Numbered from the stretch's first letter, positions 30,315 through 38,695 are shown. The stretch is DNA of 64,000 nucleotides from Ferrovibrio terrae (GCF_007197755.1 NZ_CP041636.1:2392001-2456000); one strand, 5' to 3'. Numbers and translations are program-made. Notes: generated by a model not told the origin, from the letters alone.

Positions 30315-30491
30315 ATGGACTGGGACGAAGCCGAAAGGCGCAAGCCGGTGCTGCCGAAATTCGAAACCATGTCGATCGAGGACCTGCAGGATCGCATCCT
30401 GGCGCTCGAGTCCGAAATCGCCACCATCCGCGATGTCATCAAGGCCAAACAGATGGCGCGTGGCTCGGCCGACACCTTCTTCAAGAAATAG
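30315..30491 (+). CDS. DUF1192 family protein
   Basis: A 58-aa protein, ATG 30315 after CAGGGAGGCCGGA. It reads MDWDEAERRKPVLPKFETMS, then a helix EDLQDRILALESEIATIRDVIKAKQ and the conserved ending SADTFFKK. This matches DUF1192, a short alphaproteobacterial family with a coiled-coil helix and unknown role. Its stop region overlaps the stop of the convergent LysR gene by 11 bp. It is divergent from the quinone oxidoreductase. Confidence 0.9.
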   Translation: MDWDEAERRKPVLPKFETMSIEDLQDRILALESEIATIRDVIKAKQMARGSADTFFKK

Positions 30492-31380
30492 AGCTCTGCG
30501 CGGCGGCGCGCAGCCAGCCTTGCAGCGCGACGATCTCGGGCTGCTGCGCGCGCTCCGGCAGAGTGACCAGGTGGTAGCCATCGCCCTGCAGCACGGGGCC
30601 GAAGGGCTGCACCAGCGCGCCGCTCGCCAGTTCAGTGGTGACCAGCGGCAAACCGAGCAGCGCAACGCCCTGGCCGGCAATGGCCGCCTGGATGGCATGG
30701 CTCTCGTCGCTGAAACGAAGCCCACCCGCGATATCCAATCCCTTGATACCGGCCTGCTCGGCCCAGCATTTCCAGATCGGCGTGTCGCGCCGCCGCTGGC
30801 GCCAATCGAAATGCAGCAGGGTCTGTCGCTTCAGATCGGCCGGACGGCGTAAGGCAAGCCGTGGGCTCGCCACAGGCGCGAACGGGCTCGGCAGCAATTT
30901 CTCAGTGTGCAGGTCCGGCCAATCACCGCGGCCGTAGCGGATCGCGACATCGGCGCTGCCACCGCTGAGATTTACCGGCTGTTCGGAAGCATGCAGATGC
31001 AGATCGATATCGGGATGGCGCGCCTGCCAGTCGCCCAGGCGCGGCAGCAGCCATTTGGCGACGAAGGCCGGCGTGGCTGACAACGTCAGCCGCCGGCGCT
31101 GCGGCCCCGCGCGCAGCCGTTCGAGGGCGAATGCAAATGAGTCGAGACCGTCGCGCAACACCGGATAGAGCGCGTCGCCGGCCGGCGTCAGCGTTACCTT
31201 GCGGATATGCCGCACGAACAGGCGCTGGCGGATGCTGTCTTCCAGCAGGCGCAGCTGATGGCTGATCGCGGTCGGGGTCACGCCAAGTTCGTCAGCGGCG
31301 GTTTTGAAGCTGAGATGTCTCGCAGCGGCTTCGAAAGCGCGCAAGGCGCCGAGCGGCGGCAGTTTTCGCGTCTGGGTCAT
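30481..31380 (-). CDS. LysR-family transcription regulator (GcvA-like)
   Basis: A 299-aa regulator. The N-terminal winged HTH is LPPLGALRAFEAAARHLSFKTAADELGVTPTAISHQLRLLEDSI (residues 7-50), followed by the linker helix and a periplasmic-binding-like effector domain (from about residue 92, RRRLTLSATPAFVAKWLLPRLGDWQARHPDIDLHL). It is divergent from the azoreductase gene with a 117-bp gap, the classical LysR arrangement, so it probably controls azoR and itself. The effector is unknown. Confidence 0.92.
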   Translation of the reverse strand: MTQTRKLPPLGALRAFEAAARHLSFKTAADELGVTPTAISHQLRLLEDSIRQRLFVRHIRKVTLTPAGDALYPVLRDGLDSFAFALERLRAGPQRRRLTLSATPAFVAKWLLPRLGDWQARHPDIDLHLHASEQPVNLSGGSADVAIRYGRGDWPDLHTEKLLPSPFAPVASPRLALRRPADLKRQTLLHFDWRQRRRDTPIWKCWAEQAGIKGLDIAGGLRFSDESHAIQAAIAGQGVALLGLPLVTTELASGALVQPFGPVLQGDGYHLVTLPERAQQPEIVALQGWLRAAAQSSIS

Positions 31381-31497
31381 ACGGCTGAATCTAGGTCAGC
31401 CATCGGCCTGAGCAATTCGCATTTGTCCGGCCGTGTCGCATTGCTTACGTGGTCTGCGTCACATCTGGCGAATTTTTCTCATCTCATGGAGACCCGC
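31381..31497. promoter_or_regulatory. LysR/azoR divergent control region
   Basis: The gap contains an inverted pair gcaat/attgc (about 31412-31416 and 31440-31444) flanking attcgcatttgtccgg-like sequence, a plausible LysR site. TTGTCC followed 17 bp later by TACGTG is a possible but weak rightward promoter. No stronger signal was seen. Confidence 0.35.
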
Positions 31498-32190
31498 ATG
31501 ACCACGCTTTTGGTTCTCGATGCCAGCGCCCGGCCGCAGAGTTCGGCCACGCACCGCTTCGGCTCGCATACCCGTCGGCTGACGGCACGCTTCCTGTCAC
31601 ACTGGCGCGCTGCGCGGCCGCAGGATGCGGTTGTGCAGCGCGATCTGGGGCAGGCCCCACCGCCACCAGTCAGCGGCGACTGGATCCACGCCGCTTTCAC
31701 CGCGCCGGAGCAGCGCGCGCCGTGGATGCGCGAAACATTGGCGCTGAGCGACCGGCTGGTGGATGAAGTGATCGCCGCTGACATCATCGTCGCCGGTCTG
31801 CCAATGTACAATTTCGGACCACCGGCGCAGTTCAAGGCCTGGATCGACAACATCGTGCGCGTCGGCCGCACCTTCGGTTTCGATCGCACGCGTCAAGGCG
31901 AACCGTATTGGCCATTGCTGACCGCGCAGAACAAGACGCTGGTGCTGCTCGGTTCGCGCGGCGACTACGGTTACGACGCCGGCGGGCGGATTGCGGCGAT
32001 GAATCATGTCGAAGCCAGCACGCGTACGGCCTTTGCCTATATCGGCATCACCGATGTCGAAGCTGTTGCGGTGGAATACGACGAGTTCGCCGATGAAAGA
32101 CTGGCGGCGTCGATCGCAAAGGCAGAGCAGGGCGTTGATGAGATCGTGCAGCGGCTGCTGCGCCGTCGTGGGCTCGCGGCAGCGGCCTAG
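31498..32190 (+). CDS. azoR: FMN-dependent NADH azoreductase
   Basis: A 230-aa flavodoxin-like oxidoreductase that reduces quinones and azo compounds with NADH. It starts MTTLLVLDASARPQSSATHRFGSHTRRLTARFL, the FMN phosphate-binding loop; PMYNFGPPAQFKAWIDNIVRVGRTF (around residues 101-125) and LGSRGDYGYDAGG match the family. ATG 31498 is chosen because GGAG lies 7 nt upstream; the frame is open further upstream but has no family sequence. It converges on the unknown gene at 32187-32675, overlapping 4 bp. A divergent LysR gene is its likely regulator. Confidence 0.9.
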   Translation: MTTLLVLDASARPQSSATHRFGSHTRRLTARFLSHWRAARPQDAVVQRDLGQAPPPPVSGDWIHAAFTAPEQRAPWMRETLALSDRLVDEVIAADIIVAGLPMYNFGPPAQFKAWIDNIVRVGRTFGFDRTRQGEPYWPLLTAQNKTLVLLGSRGDYGYDAGGRIAAMNHVEASTRTAFAYIGITDVEAVAVEYDEFADERLAASIAKAEQGVDEIVQRLLRRRGLAAAA

Positions 32191-32675
32191 CGCAGCGCCT
32201 GCTGGCCGATGCGGGTATGGGCGGGAACCAGGTCTTCCGTCGACGCGCTGGCCGGCCGCAGCGCCACGCGGCAACTGGTGAGGCCCGGTTCGGCCTGGCT
32301 CCGCAGCACCACGAACTGCCCGCCGGCAGCAGCTGCAACGACGCGGTCGTATTCCATCATGCGCCAGCAGGCCGCGGTATCTCCGGTACCCCGGAGAGGG
32401 CAGGGCGTCTCGATCCGTGCAAAGACGGTATCGGCCGTGACAGCCTCGATCGGCACCCGTTTCGGGCTGGGGAAGCCCTGCTGCCAGGCCGTGCCGAGGT
32501 CAGAAATTTGTCTGCTGACCTGACAAATTTTTCGCCGGCGGATGGTCGTCCGGGCCAGCCAGTGCGACCAGGCCCGACTGACCGGCCAGAAGGCAGGGCG
32601 TCTTGCCAGGGCGGCCGAGATGGCCAGCAGGATGGCCATGCCCTGGCGAATTGCAATTTTCTGCAGTGGGCTCAT
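32187..32675 (-). CDS. Hypothetical protein under TetR control
   Basis: A 162-aa protein of unknown function. ATG 32675 (MSPLQKIAIRQGMAI) is preferred; upstream in-frame starts at 32687 and 32711 lie inside the promoter and operator. There is a hydrophobic N-terminal helix (GMAILLAISAALARRPAF), and a C-terminal conserved-looking block DTVFARIETPCPLRGTGDTAACWRMMEYDR followed by GQFVVLRSQAEPGLTSCRVAL, with three cysteines. The gene is downstream of a tetR gene and a perfect 27-bp palindrome covers its promoter. The predicted transcript may begin at or next to the ATG, giving a leaderless mRNA. Confidence 0.7.
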   Translation of the reverse strand: MSPLQKIAIRQGMAILLAISAALARRPAFWPVSRAWSHWLARTTIRRRKICQVSRQISDLGTAWQQGFPSPKRVPIEAVTADTVFARIETPCPLRGTGDTAACWRMMEYDRVVAAAAGGQFVVLRSQAEPGLTSCRVALRPASASTEDLVPAHTRIGQQALR

Positions 32676-32682
32676 AAATAAA

Positions 32683-32711
32683 GACATATGACAAAAAATG
32701 TCATATGTCAA
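32683..32711 (-). promoter_or_regulatory. TTGACA promoter fully covered by a perfect 27-bp palindrome (TetR operator candidate)
   Basis: On the minus strand TTGACA (32711-32706) is followed after 17 bp by TATGTC (32688-32683), then TTTATTT and the ATG at 32675. The palindrome has 11-bp exact arms gacatatgaca (32683-32693) and tgtcatatgtc (32699-32709) with a 5-nt A/T spacer. It lies directly after the tetR stop, so a bound TetR dimer pair would block the downstream gene. Confidence 0.8.
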
Positions 32712-32717
32712 AACCGT

Positions 32718-33350
32718 TCAGCGTGCCCGAACAGTTCTCAGGATCATGTCGACGGCGGCCAAAGCCCTGTCCTGCCAGACATTTCTGTCCAGATCGGTGG
32801 CCAGGCGGGGATCGTGGAAGCGGCTCATCAGGTCGTCGATGGCCAGCGCCAGCTTCTCGGCCGGTTCACTGCGGAAAGCGCCGGCCGTGCTGCCCTCGGC
32901 CAGCAGGCCGGTCAGGTGGCGGCGGATATGGTTGCGGTGCTGGCGCAGCAGGCCGGCGAGGTTCTTCATCACCTCGTCCAGTACCTCGACCAGGCAGGGA
33001 TCGGACAGGTAACGCCTTGTATTTTCAGCGTCCGCCAGCAAAAACGCCTGCAGCCGGGCGGCCGGGCTGCGGCCGGTATCGCGGGCAATCGTGGCCAGGC
33101 GGGTCTCGTCCTCGGCCAGCCAGCGGCTCGCCAGCGAGGCCACGATGGCGCGTTTGTTCTGGTAATGCCGGTAGACCGCGGTGCGGGCGATGCCGGCCTC
33201 GGCGGCGATATCCTCGATCCGGGTGCGTTTGGCGCCCAGCCGGCGGAAACAGGCCAGCGCCGCATCCAGCAGCCGGTCCTGCAGCGGGCCGGGCAGGGCC
33301 TCGGCGGGCACGTCCGGCGCGTCCTGTGACACGGTAGCCAGTTTTGTCAT
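32718..33350 (-). CDS. TetR-family transcription regulator
   Basis: A 210-aa regulator with the N-terminal HTH LQDRLLDAALACFRRLGAKRTRIEDIAAEAGIARTAVYRHYQNKRAIVASLA (about residues 23-75) and a helical ligand domain. Start ATG 33350 (MTKLATVSQD) is preferred; ATG 33362 and GTG 33383 are in-frame alternatives, all with weak ribosome binding sites. A 19-codon reading frame with a strong Shine-Dalgarno sequence precedes it. Its likely target is the palindrome at 32683-32709 just after its stop. The ligand is unknown. Confidence 0.9.
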   Translation of the reverse strand: MTKLATVSQDAPDVPAEALPGPLQDRLLDAALACFRRLGAKRTRIEDIAAEAGIARTAVYRHYQNKRAIVASLASRWLAEDETRLATIARDTGRSPAARLQAFLLADAENTRRYLSDPCLVEVLDEVMKNLAGLLRQHRNHIRRHLTGLLAEGSTAGAFRSEPAEKLALAIDDLMSRFHDPRLATDLDRNVWQDRALAAVDMILRTVRAR

Positions 33351-33379
33351 GCCATCGACCATACAGGATCGGCGCCACT

Positions 33380-33439
33380 TCACGAAATCTTAAGTGCGGC
33401 CGGGGATACTGGCCCCGTTACAAGATTTGGTTTGGTCAT
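33380..33439 (-). CDS. Candidate 19-aa leader peptide upstream of tetR
   Basis: On the minus strand ATG at 33439 is preceded by CAGGGAGGAAACT, one of the best Shine-Dalgarno sequences in the window, and encodes MTKPNLVTGPVSPAALKIS before TGA at 33382-33380. It ends 18-30 bp before the possible tetR starts. It may be a leader peptide for tetR or an independent small protein. Translation is inference from the ribosome binding site only. Confidence 0.4.
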   Translation of the reverse strand: MTKPNLVTGPVSPAALKIS

Positions 33440-33501
33440 AGTTTCCTCCCTGTTGATTTTGACTTTCAGGCCGCCGGCCGCTTACCGGCGGCCTTTTTTT
33501 A
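33385..33501 (+). ncRNA. Candidate structured RNA with orphan terminator upstream of metY
   Basis: On the plus strand the pair aaatctt (33385-33391) and aagattt (33422-33428) encloses a hairpin cgggg/ccccg (33401-33405, 33413-33417). It is followed by a strong terminator (33468-33501). No plus-strand gene precedes this terminator, so it would end either a short RNA or an attenuated metY leader. It does not match the SAM-II or other riboswitch patterns I know. Confidence 0.4.
33468..33501 (+). terminator. Strong rho-independent terminator 90 bp before metY
   Basis: A 10-bp stem (aggccgccgg at 33468-33477 with ccggcggcct at 33485-33494), 7-nt loop and a following run of T residues. It functions only rightward, although no rightward gene lies upstream of it. 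Confidence 0.88.
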
Positions 33502-33589
33502 TGTCCCGACAATAACTTGCCCCCGCGTGACGGCCGCAGCCGCGGCATGCTACCCATCCGGTCTGAAAAAGATTCCCGGGAGGGCCGTC

Positions 33590-34903
33590 ATGCTGGAACC
33601 CAAATTCTTCCGTTTCGACACGCTGAGCCTGCATGCGGGCCAGCAGCCCGATCCGGCCACCGGCGCGCGCGCCGTGCCGATCTACCAGACGACATCTTAC
33701 GTCTTCCGCGATGCCGACCATGCCGCCGCGCTGTTCAATCTCGAACGCGGCGGCCATATCTATTCGCGCATTTCCAATCCCACCGTCGCGGTGCTGGAAG
33801 AGCGGCTTGCGGCACTCGAGGGCGGCGTCGGCGCGGTCTGCACGGCCTCGGGCCAGGCGGCGATGCATCTCGCCATCTGCACGCTGATGGGGCAGGGCGG
33901 CCATATCGTCGCCTCGCGGAATATCTATGGCGGCAGCTACAACATCCTCGTGCATACGCTGCCGCGCTTTGGCATCACCACCACCTTCGTCGATCCGCGC
34001 GACCATGCAGCATGGAAGGCGGCGATCAAGCCGGAGACGCGGCTGGTGTTCGGCGAGATTCTCGGCAACCCGGGCCTCGAAGTGCTGGATGTGCCCAGCG
34101 TTGCCAAAATCGCGCATGACGCCGGCATTCCGCTGATGCTCGATTGCACCTTTGCCACGCCGTATCTGTTCAGGGGCTTCGAGCATGGCGCCGATCTCGT
34201 CATGCATTCGGCCACCAAGTTCCTCGGCGGCCATGGCGTCGCCATTGGCGGCGCGCTGATCGATTCCGGCCGCTTCGACTGGGAAGCTTCGGGCAAATTC
34301 CCGACCATCACCGAGCCTTACGCGGGCTATCACGGCCTCGACTTCGCCGAGGAGTTCGGCCCCGGTGCCTTCATCATGCGTGCGCGTGCCGAAGGCCTGC
34401 GCGACTTCGGCGCCTGCATGTCGCCGACAAATGCCTTCCATCTGCTGCAGGGCGTGGAAACGCTGCCCCTGCGCATGGCGCGGCATGTCGAGAACAGCCG
34501 CAAGGTGGTCGCTTTTCTGAAATCACATCCGGCGGTGGCCTGGGTGTCCTATCCTGAACTGGAAGAGCATCCCGATCATGCGCTGGCGAAAAAGCTGCTG
34601 CCGAAAGGTTGCGGCGCGGTGTTCAGTTTCGGCGTGAAGGGTGGCCGCGCGGCCGGTCGCGTGCTGATTGAGGCGCTGCAGGTGTTTTCGCATCTGGCCA
34701 ATGTCGGCGATGCGAAATCGCTCGTGATCCATCCGGCCAGCACCACGCACCAGCAGATGAGCGCTGCCGAACTGAAAGCCGCCGGTATCGGCGAGGAACT
34801 GGTTCGCCTTTCCGTGGGCCTGGAAGACAGCCAGGACCTGATCGACGACCTGAACCAGGCGCTGCGCGCGTCGCAGAAGGCCGTCAAGGCCGCAGCCGAA
34901 TAA
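33590..34903 (+). CDS. metY: O-acetylhomoserine sulfhydrylase (aminocarboxypropyltransferase)
   Basis: A 437-aa PLP enzyme of the Cys/Met metabolism family that makes homocysteine from O-acetylhomoserine and sulfide (or methionine from methanethiol). It has the family start FDTLSLHAGQQPDPATGARAVPIYQTTSYVF, the SRISNPTVAVLEERLAALEGG block (residues 59-79), and the Schiff-base lysine K210 in MHSATKFLGGHG. C-terminal LVIHPASTTHQQMS is also typical. ATG 33590 is preceded by GGGAGGGCCGTC. An alpha/beta hydrolase follows after 19 bp, so an operon is likely. Confidence 0.94.
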   Translation: MLEPKFFRFDTLSLHAGQQPDPATGARAVPIYQTTSYVFRDADHAAALFNLERGGHIYSRISNPTVAVLEERLAALEGGVGAVCTASGQAAMHLAICTLMGQGGHIVASRNIYGGSYNILVHTLPRFGITTTFVDPRDHAAWKAAIKPETRLVFGEILGNPGLEVLDVPSVAKIAHDAGIPLMLDCTFATPYLFRGFEHGADLVMHSATKFLGGHGVAIGGALIDSGRFDWEASGKFPTITEPYAGYHGLDFAEEFGPGAFIMRARAEGLRDFGACMSPTNAFHLLQGVETLPLRMARHVENSRKVVAFLKSHPAVAWVSYPELEEHPDHALAKKLLPKGCGAVFSFGVKGGRAAGRVLIEALQVFSHLANVGDAKSLVIHPASTTHQQMSAAELKAAGIGEELVRLSVGLEDSQDLIDDLNQALRASQKAVKAAAE

Positions 34904-34922
34904 GGACAGGGAGAACGCGAAG

Positions 34923-35717
34923 ATGTGGCTCGACGTCGCGGGCAAGAAAGTGTTTGCCGCCACTGGCGGCAAGGACTTCGACAAGACCAAACCCTGCGTG
35001 GTCTTCATTCATGGCAATGCCTGTGACCATACGGTCTGGGCGATGCAGACGCGCTGGTTCGCCTATCACGGCTATTCGGTGCTGGCGCTCGACCTGCCGG
35101 GCAATGGCCGCTCCGAAGGCCCGATGCCTGAAAGCGTCGAGGCCTTCGCCGACTGGATGCCGAAGCTGCTCGATGCGGCCGGCGTGCAGCAGGCGGCGCT
35201 GGTCGGCCATTCCATGGGCGCGCTGATCGCGCTGGAAACCGCGCAGCGGCATCCGTCGCGCGTGAAGAAGATTTCGCTGCTCGGCTTCGCCTATCCGATG
35301 GCGGTGAACCCGGAACTGCAGGCACTGGCCGACAGTGGCGCCTATACCGTGGTCGAGCTGATGAACGACTGGATGATCGCCAAGAAGAACCAGATCGGCA
35401 GCAACCGCGTGCCGGGCGCGCATCTGCTGAATGGCAGCATCCGCCTGATCGATCGCGCGCCGCGCGCCGTGCTGGCGACCGGCTTCCGCGTCTGCAGCAG
35501 CTACCAGAATGGCAAGCAGGCGGTGGCAGCCATCACCCTGCCGGCGCAGATCCTAGCTGGCGAGCGCGACCAGATGACGCCGCTGCGTGCCGCACGCGGC
35601 TGGGCCAGGGAATTCCAGAACGGCCGCATCGATGTGCTGCCGGGCTGCGGCCATATGATGATGGGCGAGCGGCCCGACGAGACGCTCGACGCCCTCAAAG
35701 ATTTCATTGCCGGTTGA
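34923..35717 (+). CDS. Alpha/beta hydrolase
   Basis: A 264-aa hydrolase. The oxyanion region is [41 protein letters not shown], the nucleophile elbow [10 protein letters not shown] carries the catalytic serine (about residue 98), the acid lies in [10 protein letters not shown] and the histidine in [11 protein letters not shown]. This is a complete triad. The substrate is unknown. It follows metY by 19 bp and is followed by thiE 4 bp later. A serine hydrolase acting on an acyl-homoserine-type by-product is one speculation, not supported further. Confidence 0.88.
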   Translation: MWLDVAGKKVFAATGGKDFDKTKPCVVFIHGNACDHTVWAMQTRWFAYHGYSVLALDLPGNGRSEGPMPESVEAFADWMPKLLDAAGVQQAALVGHSMGALIALETAQRHPSRVKKISLLGFAYPMAVNPELQALADSGAYTVVELMNDWMIAKKNQIGSNRVPGAHLLNGSIRLIDRAPRAVLATGFRVCSSYQNGKQAVAAITLPAQILAGERDQMTPLRAARGWAREFQNGRIDVLPGCGHMMMGERPDETLDALKDFIAG

Positions 35718-35721
35718 CGAG

Positions 35722-36378
35722 ATGAGCAAGAATCCAGAGCAACGCCTTTACCTGATCACTCCGCCGGCAATCGAGCCCGCGGCCTTCACCGAAGAGCTGA
35801 AGAAAGCGCTCGGCGCCGGCGATGTCGCCTGCCTGCAGCTGCGCCTGAAAGATGGCGAGCAGACCGCATCCGACAACACCTTCCGCCGTGCGACCGAAGC
35901 GCTGCTGCCGGTCTGTCATGAGCATGACGTCGCGCTGCTGATCAACGACCGGCCCGATCTTGCGATCAAGTTCGGCGCCGATGGTGTGCATGTCGGCCAG
36001 GACGATGTGCCTTACGAAGAGGCGCGCCGTATCCTGGGGCCGGATCGCATTGTTGGCGTCACCTGCCATGACTCCCGGCATCTGGCGATGGAGGCGGCCG
36101 AGGCTGGCGCGGATTACGTCGCGTTCGGCGCCTTCTTCGCGACCGAAACCAAGCGGCCGAAGACAAAAGCGGAACCCGAGCTGATCGAATGGTGGGCCGA
36201 CCTGATGGAGGTGCCCTGTGTCGCCATCGGCGGGATTACCGTTGAGAACTGCCCGCCGCTGATCGCCGCCGGGGCGGATTTCCTGGCGGTTTCCGCCGGC
36301 GTCTGGCGCCATCCGGAAGGCCCTGCCGCGGCCGTGAAAGCCTTTAATGGAGCGATTGCCAAGCATGGGAACCGCTGA
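35722..36378 (+). CDS. thiE: Thiamine phosphate synthase family protein
   Basis: A 218-aa TIM-barrel protein. It starts at ATG 35722 ([15 protein letters not shown]); an in-frame TTG at 35707 overlaps the upstream stop and is less likely. ThiE signatures visible: [70 protein letters not shown] and [29 protein letters not shown]. The enzyme joins HMP-diphosphate and thiazole phosphate. No other thiamine genes are adjacent, so it may be a second ThiE-like copy with a salvage role. Confidence 0.88.
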   Translation: MSKNPEQRLYLITPPAIEPAAFTEELKKALGAGDVACLQLRLKDGEQTASDNTFRRATEALLPVCHEHDVALLINDRPDLAIKFGADGVHVGQDDVPYEEARRILGPDRIVGVTCHDSRHLAMEAAEAGADYVAFGAFFATETKRPKTKAEPELIEWWADLMEVPCVAIGGITVENCPPLIAAGADFLAVSAGVWRHPEGPAAAVKAFNGAIAKHGNR

Positions 36379-36432
36379 TAGGTTCCGCGGCCTTTCCCAA
36401 ACAAGCATCCGTCCCCAACTTCTGGTCCCCCA

Positions 36433-37221
36433 ATGGCCCTGCGTTCGGCTTTGATCAATGCGATGGCAAACGCGGCGCGTAAAGCGCAGCGCAGCCTGAT
36501 CCGCGACTTCAACGAGGTTGAGCACCTGCAGGTCTCGAAGAAGGGCCCGGCTGACTTCGTGTCCGCTGCCGACCGCAAGGCCGAGAAAATCCTGCAGCAG
36601 GAACTCGTCAAGCTGCGTCCGGATTTCGGCTTCATCATGGAAGAGGGTGGCCGTATCGAGGCGAAGGACGGCAAGACCTACTGGATCATCGATCCGCTCG
36701 ACGGCACCACCAATTTCCTGCACGGCATTCCGCATTTCGCTATTTCCATCGGCGTGCAGCGCGAGGATGAACTGATCGCCGGAATCGTGCTCGACGTCGT
36801 GCGCGATGAACTGTTCTGGGCCGAGAAGGGCGTCGGCGCCTATGTCAACGAGCGCCGCATCCGCGTGTCGGCCCGGCGCAAGCTGCCCGAGGCCGTGTTC
36901 GGCACCGGCATCCCCTTCCATGGCAAGTCGGGCCACGAAGCCTTCCTGAAGGAAGTCACCAAGGTGATGACCGAAGTGGCTGGTATCCGCCGTCTGGGCG
37001 CTGCGGCGCTCGATCTGGCTTACGTTGCGGCCGGGCGTTTCGACGGCTTCTGGGAAACCGGCTTGCAACCGTGGGATATCGCGGCCGGCATCGTGCTGGT
37101 GCGGGAAGCCGGCGGCACGGTCACGGATCTGGCCGGTGGCGACAAGATGCTGGAAACCGGTGGCATCATCGCAGCGAACGACGTGCTGCACGCACCGCTG
37201 ACCAAGCTGATCAAATCCTGA
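36433..37221 (+). CDS. suhB: Inositol monophosphatase family protein (SuhB type)
   Basis: A 262-aa Mg-dependent phosphatase. Motifs: KKGPADFVSAADRKAEKIL (residues 36-54), metal-binding MEEGGRIE, the WIIDPLDGTTNFLHGIPHFAISIG signature near 83-106 and the second signature WETGLQPWDIAAGIVLVREAGG near 210. It hydrolyses myo-inositol-1-phosphate and related substrates; E. coli SuhB also takes part in rRNA transcription antitermination. No strong Shine-Dalgarno sequence precedes the ATG. It lies 54 bp after thiE. Confidence 0.93.
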   Translation: MALRSALINAMANAARKAQRSLIRDFNEVEHLQVSKKGPADFVSAADRKAEKILQQELVKLRPDFGFIMEEGGRIEAKDGKTYWIIDPLDGTTNFLHGIPHFAISIGVQREDELIAGIVLDVVRDELFWAEKGVGAYVNERRIRVSARRKLPEAVFGTGIPFHGKSGHEAFLKEVTKVMTEVAGIRRLGAAALDLAYVAAGRFDGFWETGLQPWDIAAGIVLVREAGGTVTDLAGGDKMLETGGIIAANDVLHAPLTKLIKS

Positions 37222-37371
37222 TCCAAGTTTGGTTCTTGGGCTTGGGTTCCGGGCGCCATTCGCACTGCACAAGTCGTTGATTTCCTGCTTCTGACGGCTG
37301 CTTGCCGGGTTGTCGGGTCCGGCTGGCTCCGCTATCGTTCGCGCCGTAGTCGGGGTTCGGGGGATTTTTCG

Positions 37372-38454
37372 ATGGCTGCCAGGCCGGTTCCGCATTCGCT
37401 TGCCGCCTTATCGCTGGCGTTCGGCCTTGGCGTCGTCGCTGCACCGGCGCTGGCGCAGAATTACATCGGCACCGGCAATGTTCAGGTCAACATGCAGGCG
37501 CTCGACCAGTTGGGCGGCGCACGATCTGCCAGCCTCGCCACGCCGCAGCTTCCGTTGATTGGATCGACCGGCAAGGCGCCGAAGCAGGCCGCTGTTCCGG
37601 CGGCCGCCCAGCCGACTGGCCCGCAGGCGCTGCTGGGTGAAACCGGTCAGGCCGCAAATACTGTGAAGCTGCGCCGGCCCGGGTCTTCCACGGCGACCCG
37701 CAAGGCTTCCGCATCTGCCCCGAAGGCATCGGCCAAAACCGAAGCTGCACCTGCCGCTGCGCCGCCGGCCGTCGCCGCTGCGCCGGCTCCCGCTGCGTCA
37801 GCTCCGACGCCTGCGCCGGCGATAACTCCGGCACCGGCCCCGCAGGCAGGCGCCCCGACCCAGGTGGTTCCTGCACCGCCCGCTCCGGCGGTAGCCGCCG
37901 CCCCATCGGCGCCCGCGCCGGCACCAACTCCGGCTCCGGCGCCTCCCGTGGCCGCCGCGCCGGCACCAACTCCGGCTCCGGCTCCGGCGCCTGCGCCGGC
38001 TGCCGCTGCGGCACCCCAGGCTTCAGTTCCGGCTACCCCCGCACCCGCGCCCCAGGCAACGCCCCGGGCGGTGCCTGCTCCGCAAGTGGCTGCCGCGCCG
38101 ACACCGCCGCGTGCGGTGCCTGCGCCCGGGCCTGGGCCCGGCGGCCTCGTCACGCTGGCTTTCGCCGGCGGACAGGGTGATCTGCCGTCGGGTGGCGATC
38201 TGGCCGCCCTCGATGCGCTGGCCACGCAGCATGCCAATGGCGAAGACCGCCTGCAGATTCGCGCCTATGCCGCCAGCACCGTCAGCGATGGCGGCAGCGG
38301 CGCCCGGCGCCTCTCGCTCACCCGCGCGCTGGCCGTGCGGCAGTATCTGATCGACAAGGGCATCCGTTCGACGCGGATCGACGTTCGCGCACTCGGCGCC
38401 CCAACTGATGGCAGTGCCGCCGACCGTGTCGAAGTCGCTCCGGTCGGCCGCTGA
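37372..38454 (+). CDS. Secreted OmpA-domain protein with a long Pro/Ala-rich linker
   Basis: A 360-aa protein with signal peptide MAARPVPHSLAALSLAFGLGVVAAPALAQ, a short N-terminal region (GTGNVQVNMQALDQLGG), a roughly 140-residue Pro/Ala-rich linker (residues about 120-260) and a C-terminal OmpA-like domain of about 100 residues (LVTLAFAGGQGDLPSGGDLAALDAL ... RRLSLTRALAVRQYLIDKGIRSTRIDVRALG). OmpA domains bind peptidoglycan, and the linker could span the periplasm. It precedes the MotA/MotB-like genes by 240 bp and may be part of the same envelope assembly. Confidence 0.85.
   Translation: MAARPVPHSLAALSLAFGLGVVAAPALAQNYIGTGNVQVNMQALDQLGGARSASLATPQLPLIGSTGKAPKQAAVPAAAQPTGPQALLGETGQAANTVKLRRPGSSTATRKASASAPKASAKTEAAPAAAPPAVAAAPAPAASAPTPAPAITPAPAPQAGAPTQVVPAPPAPAVAAAPSAPAPAPTPAPAPPVAAAPAPTPAPAPAPAPAAAAAPQASVPATPAPAPQATPRAVPAPQVAAAPTPPRAVPAPGPGPGGLVTLAFAGGQGDLPSGGDLAALDALATQHANGEDRLQIRAYAASTVSDGGSGARRLSLTRALAVRQYLIDKGIRSTRIDVRALGAPTDGSAADRVEVAPVGR
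37740..38140 (+). repeat. Low-complexity Pro/Ala coding repeat
   Basis: Imperfect tandem units of gcaccggctccggc-like DNA encode alternating APA/PAP stretches inside the OmpA-domain protein. Near-identical units (ccggcaccaactccggctcc at about 37918 and 37963) suggest that length could vary by slippage or recombination. Confidence 0.75.
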
Positions 38455-38549
38455 CGTCAGAACATACCCCCGGCTGACATCGTTTCGTCGCATATCCGGG
38501 GTTGATCCGGTTCGCCGCCCCGGGCGATCATTCAGGGGTTCGCATCTTG

Positions 38550-38578
38550 ATTCGCCAAGCTGATTCACCTGGGCGAAT
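38550..38578. promoter_or_regulatory. 7-bp dyad upstream of the MotA-like gene
   Basis: Arms attcgcc (38550-38556) and ggcgaat (38572-38578) are exact reverse complements with a 15-nt spacer, located 118 bp before the MotA-like start. It may be an operator or an RNA hairpin. Confidence 0.35.
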
Positions 38579-38695
38579 TCCCAGTCGCCTGCGGGTCGCC
38601 CCGGCCCCAGTCTCGTCAACTGGTCGCCAGCCGGCGGCAGGTGCCGTGAAATTGCCGTATTCGCTCCGTAACGCAGAAGCGGAAGGATGGATTGC

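Noticed and set aside
33385-33589. SAM-II riboswitch upstream of metY
   Set aside because: I could not find the conserved SAM-II core or pseudoknot pairing in this stretch.
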